From positions 2,931,501 through 2,995,500 of the forward strand of contig NC_013222.1 in assembly GCF_000024125.1 (NCBI RefSeq): a stretch of 64,000 nucleotides of DNA. Reading direction: 5' to 3'. Made by a program: the position numbers and the translations under genes. This DNA is from Robiginitalea biformata HTCC2501 (GTDB lineage Bacteria; Bacteroidota; Bacteroidia; Flavobacteriales; Flavobacteriaceae). Numbering within the stretch: the first letter of the stretch is position 1; each line of letters starts with the position of its first letter. Of this stretch, positions 61,057 to 64,000 are shown piece by piece. A model generated the notes under the pieces. That model had not been told where the DNA came from and made no database searches. It worked only from the letters and a program-made list of their open reading frames with translations.

Positions 61057-64000
61057 TTACTTTATTTTCAGTAACCGAACCGGTCCCACTAAACCAGAAG
61101 GCAATAAGGGCTCCGTTCCGTTGTAAAATGGCATCGTGGTAAAGGTAATCTTTTCGGTCACACCCGGTTGGGCATCCCCGATTAACCGGTTGACCCATGT
61201 ATTGGTGACGCGGATTTCCAATTGATTCGCCCCATCCTTAAGAGCCTCTGTAATTTCAATCCGGTACGGGGCTTTCCAGGCAACACCCATGGATTGACCG
61301 TTGAGGATCACTTCGGCCAGGTTGTGTACCGCGCCCAGGTCCAGCCATACCCCGGCGTCTGCCGACGCTTCCGGCCGATCGAACGACTGGGTATACGTAG
61401 CCGTACCGGAGAAGTACTTCACCCCGTCATCCGCGTGTTCCGAAAGGGAGGCAAGGGATTCAAGCGTTATGGAGCCAGATGCCCCGCGTCCTTCTTCAAA
61501 CGTCACTTCCCACGGGCCCTGCAGGGTGTGGAGGGATTCCTCGGTGAATTCCGGCAATTCCACCAAATCCTCGGTGGCTTCTCCTGCAAACACCACAAAT
61601 ACGGACCCCCAGGGGGCCATATCGAGGTCGACTACGGTACGCCCGTCCGTTTTTTTATAAGAAACCGGATGGACGGCCCCCGTCTGCGGATCCCAGAGCT
61701 CTGGTTTTCTACCGCTCACGCGGAAACTGGCCAGGGCCCGGGTGCCTCCTTCCGACCGGTTATTGAGCCAGTAAATATCAATTTCCCCGGCACGGCGGTG
61801 GCGGAACAGGATCTCATGGTCCGTGCCGTTAATGACCACATCTTGGGGCACATCCAGGGAAACATCCGCTCCTACATGCTCCAGTGACCAGGTGGCATCC
61901 GCCACGGCAGAAAAGACTTCGGGATCGTCGGCCAGGCTGGGCGAGGCTACCGGTTTTGATCCTTTGATCTTGACGCCCGCATCTGCCAGTTCCCGGAGCT
62001 TTTGCAGCGTCGAGAGCGTCATGCGGGCCGTACCCGGATCCAGTTGGAGCATCTTATAAGTCGCCCCGCCGAGGGTCTTCAGTTGCCCGTTGGCTGCGGT
62101 GACTGCCTCCTTGAGGATCGCAGCACTCACAAAATCGAATTCATGGCCCTCGGGAATATCCGGCAGGCTTTCCTGGGTGATGTGGGTGATGTTGTCGTTT
62201 TCCCCGTATAGGTAGAGGACATCGGCTACGTTCCGCCCTTGCTGCAACAGGTAGGAACTTCGCGCCAGGTAATTGATCCAGGCTTTGGCGCCTGCTCCGG
62301 ACCAGGTTTCCTGTCGCGTGAAGTATTGGCCGAACGGGCCCAGGCTAAAGCCCGGCATCAGCCCATCCAGCGGCTGGTGGACCGAGGTGTGGATCACATA
62401 CCGGTTCAGGCCTGAAGCGAGCTCCAGGTCGGCCGTACGCTTGAGTTTTGCCGGGTGCCATGAGAATGCGTTTTGGATAGAAGTCATGGATTCGGCCGCC
62501 ACATACGGCTTCCCGTAGATGTTCGCCACGGAGGCCGATTCCCGGATGTCCCCTTCGCTGCGGACCTCTTCGTCCGAGCCCCCGGCCAGGCTCCCGGGCG
62601 TCCACATCGCCGACATGGGCACATCTGCGTTTCGCTTCACGTCCATACCGTCCGCCAGGTAAATCCGGTTGCCTTCGTGGCTCTCCGTATAGCGTCCCAT
62701 CCCGCGTTTTTTCAATTCTTCGCCAATGGCGTCGTAATGATTATCCGCAATCATCTCCCCGATGGTTTTGCGAAAATCCCACAGGAACTTTTCGGAGGCT
62801 TCGCGGCTTTGAACCACCCGTCCTGTCAGCACGGGAATCCAGGGTTTGATGCTGTAGCCGCGGCGCGCCTCGAATTCGGCAGGCATATCGTGGGTCCAGT
62901 TCATGTGACCCGCCTCATAACTATCCAGGATGATATACCCCAGGCCTGACTCGCCCAGTTGCCCGCCTGTGGCATCCGCATACAGGTCCAGGTAATGGTT
63001 GATATAGCGGCGGACAGCTTCTTCATCCAGTTTGTCGACCTCAAGCCCCGTTGCCTCCGGAGAGGCCGGGTGATTCTGGCGACCCGTGAGCGAATAACCC
63101 AGGCGGACCACCTTCCACTTGCCATCCGGCACCTCCCAGTTGAGAAACCCGTCTTCGGTGACCTGGTCGGTCAGGTCGATGACCTCATCGGCTGGGATTG
63201 CCGCATCCGCTTCCTGCCGGTAGGTTTCCGTTTCTTCACTCCAGGCGCTGAACCCTGCCTTGTCCTCAAAACGGTCGATCCGGTCGGCCTGGTACAGGAC
63301 GAATTCTGCTACGGGGACCCCATCGGGTTTGGCGGGTGCCGGTGCCCCGAACAGCGCCCCCACCCCTGCCGGTGCAGGTGGTAGCGTTTCATAGGCGAAA
63401 CGCCAGTGCCGGGCCGAGGTTTCGGGAAAACTCCCTGAAGTCTGTGGGTTCAAAGTCCCGGGGATATCTACAACCTTCCGGAAATTGACCCCATCGTTGC
63501 TCACGTACAGTTTACGGTTCTGCGGGCTCCCCCTGAACTGCTCCAGCTGGCTGTGGTTTGCCCCCACCACGGAATAACTCCGGAAGGTCTGCGGACTGTC
63601 AAAACTGTACTGAATCCAAACCTCTTCCCCCACCTGCCCGGGCGGCAATTCCGTCGCAGTGTGTACATCCCCGTCGGTCAGAGCTTCCAGGGTAAAGTGT
63701 CCGCCGCTGGAGGAAACCCGGGGTGCCAACCGGGCCATAGGAACTTCACCATCGGGAACCCGGTAGGCAACCACAGCCGCATCTTCGTAGAATTCCGGTA
63801 ATTCAATATGCCCTTCGCTCATCTCAATACCGCCTTCACCAGCGGCATTCTGAAAGCTCCCCGTGGCCGTTATGGGTTCCGGTAGTTTTCCATCATAGGT
63901 GGTCCCGCCTTCCAATACCATCTCGCTCCAGACATATTTTTTCATCCCGTCCCGGGGTTCCACCCAGGGGCCGCCGGTAACGCTCCATCCCGGGGAACCC
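61057..64000 (-). CDS. GH106-like glycoside hydrolase, 5' part beyond window
   Basis: The frame stays open from 61057 to the right edge, giving about 981 residues without a start. The GTG near 63963 is internal, because residues before it (SVTGGPWVEPRDGMKKYVWSE) match the conserved inner part of GH106 rhamnosidases. Other features are NHYLDLYADATGG and GYIILDSYEAGHMNWTHDMP in the TIM-barrel part. A galactose-binding-like insertion precedes them, and the C-terminal beta-domain ends LGAVHNLAEVILNGQSMGVAWKAPYR. It probably removes rhamnose from rhamnogalacturonan-like or ulvan-like polymers. Confidence 0.88.
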   Translation of the reverse strand, partial: GSPGWSVTGGPWVEPRDGMKKYVWSEMVLEGGTTYDGKLPEPITATGSFQNAAGEGGIEMSEGHIELPEFYEDAAVVAYRVPDGEVPMARLAPRVSSSGGHFTLEALTDGDVHTATELPPGQVGEEVWIQYSFDSPQTFRSYSVVGANHSQLEQFRGSPQNRKLYVSNDGVNFRKVVDIPGTLNPQTSGSFPETSARHWRFAYETLPPAPAGVGALFGAPAPAKPDGVPVAEFVLYQADRIDRFEDKAGFSAWSEETETYRQEADAAIPADEVIDLTDQVTEDGFLNWEVPDGKWKVVRLGYSLTGRQNHPASPEATGLEVDKLDEEAVRRYINHYLDLYADATGGQLGESGLGYIILDSYEAGHMNWTHDMPAEFEARRGYSIKPWIPVLTGRVVQSREASEKFLWDFRKTIGEMIADNHYDAIGEELKKRGMGRYTESHEGNRIYLADGMDVKRNADVPMSAMWTPGSLAGGSDEEVRSEGDIRESASVANIYGKPYVAAESMTSIQNAFSWHPAKLKRTADLELASGLNRYVIHTSVHQPLDGLMPGFSLGPFGQYFTRQETWSGAGAKAWINYLARSSYLLQQGRNVADVLYLYGENDNITHITQESLPDIPEGHEFDFVSAAILKEAVTAANGQLKTLGGATYKMLQLDPGTARMTLSTLQKLRELADAGVKIKGSKPVASPSLADDPEVFSAVADATWSLEHVGADVSLDVPQDVVINGTDHEILFRHRRAGEIDIYWLNNRSEGGTRALASFRVSGRKPELWDPQTGAVHPVSYKKTDGRTVVDLDMAPWGSVFVVFAGEATEDLVELPEFTEESLHTLQGPWEVTFEEGRGASGSITLESLASLSEHADDGVKYFSGTATYTQSFDRPEASADAGVWLDLGAVHNLAEVILNGQSMGVAWKAPYRIEITEALKDGANQLEIRVTNTWVNRLIGDAQPGVTEKITFTTMPFYNGTEPLLPSGLVGPVRLLKIK

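Noticed and set aside
1-64000. tRNA, rRNA, riboswitch, insertion sequence or prophage
   Set aside because: I looked for cloverleaf, rRNA and transposase-like features in the gaps and found none I could support.

Overview
The window looks like chromosomal DNA of a marine member of the Flavobacteriaceae (Bacteroidota) with an unusually high GC content. Three things point there. Many families are typical of or restricted to Bacteroidota: 2TM, DUF2490, DUF4331, HYC_CC_PP, flavobacterial LETM1-like, head-GIN/DUF2807 and PspC with PadR. Promoters have the Bacteroidota form (TTTG and TAnnTTTG). Shine-Dalgarno signals are mostly weak. The GC-rich codon use resembles Robiginitalea, but that genus assignment is inference. 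Coding density is high, no gene-free stretch exceeds about 300 bases, and I see no rRNA, tRNA, transposon, prophage or CRISPR array.

Layout. 1-8461: a DinB-like protein cut by the left edge, a large secreted BNR-repeat protein, a 27-residue lipopeptide, a DUF2490 outer-membrane protein, a hydrolase-OsmC fusion, a YdeI-like protein, the Cu/Zn superoxide dismutase SodC, and an ECF sigma/anti-sigma pair. 8496-12516 (minus): a glycosyltransferase, a 41-residue membrane protein, a TPR lipoprotein and a DUF4331 protein divided over two adjacent genes. 12686-17163: a LETM1-related protein, then a minus-strand signalling module made of a LytS-type kinase carrying a C-terminal 2TM domain, three free 2TM proteins and a LytTR response regulator. 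17358-28375: mostly single enzymes and regulators (alpha/beta hydrolase, PaiB-like, GNAT, DUF2141, OxyR, PBP4-type carboxypeptidase, NudK-like, M81 peptidase, AIM24, DUF4442).

28458-32619 is an apparent envelope-stress unit: a consensus promoter, DUF4870, an NTF2-like protein, PadR, PspC, a DUF2807 lipoprotein and a terminator. 32659-36410 holds a dipeptide epimerase, an alpha-oxoamine-synthase-like enzyme, a small secreted protein and thioredoxin reductase. 36627-48409 is a complete minus-strand copper/silver resistance island: HYC_CC_PP protein, CusA, TolC-like CusC, DUF3347 lipoprotein, AraC regulator with an N-terminal CxxC, CopA ATPase, PepSY protein, and CusB with N-terminal metal-binding and C-terminal DUF3347 domains. 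Upstream of it lie three genes of trans-4-hydroxyproline catabolism (48529-52112); the required D-hydroxyproline oxidase is not in the window. 52279-54869 holds a Na+/H+ antiporter and a class C beta-lactamase-like hydrolase. 55016 to the right edge is a carbohydrate locus: GH78-like and GH106-like rhamnosidases, a Tat-exported Gfo/Idh oxidoreductase, an FGE-fold protein and an esterase. It suggests degradation of a rhamnose-containing polysaccharide; no SusC/SusD pair is visible.

The observations I rate highest are the 2TM/LytS/LytTR array, the divided DUF4331 protein, the copper island with repeated metal-binding modules and a possible metal-sensing AraC regulator, and the PadR-PspC-DUF2807 unit. 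Short GC-rich tandem repeats recur in four intergenic gaps.
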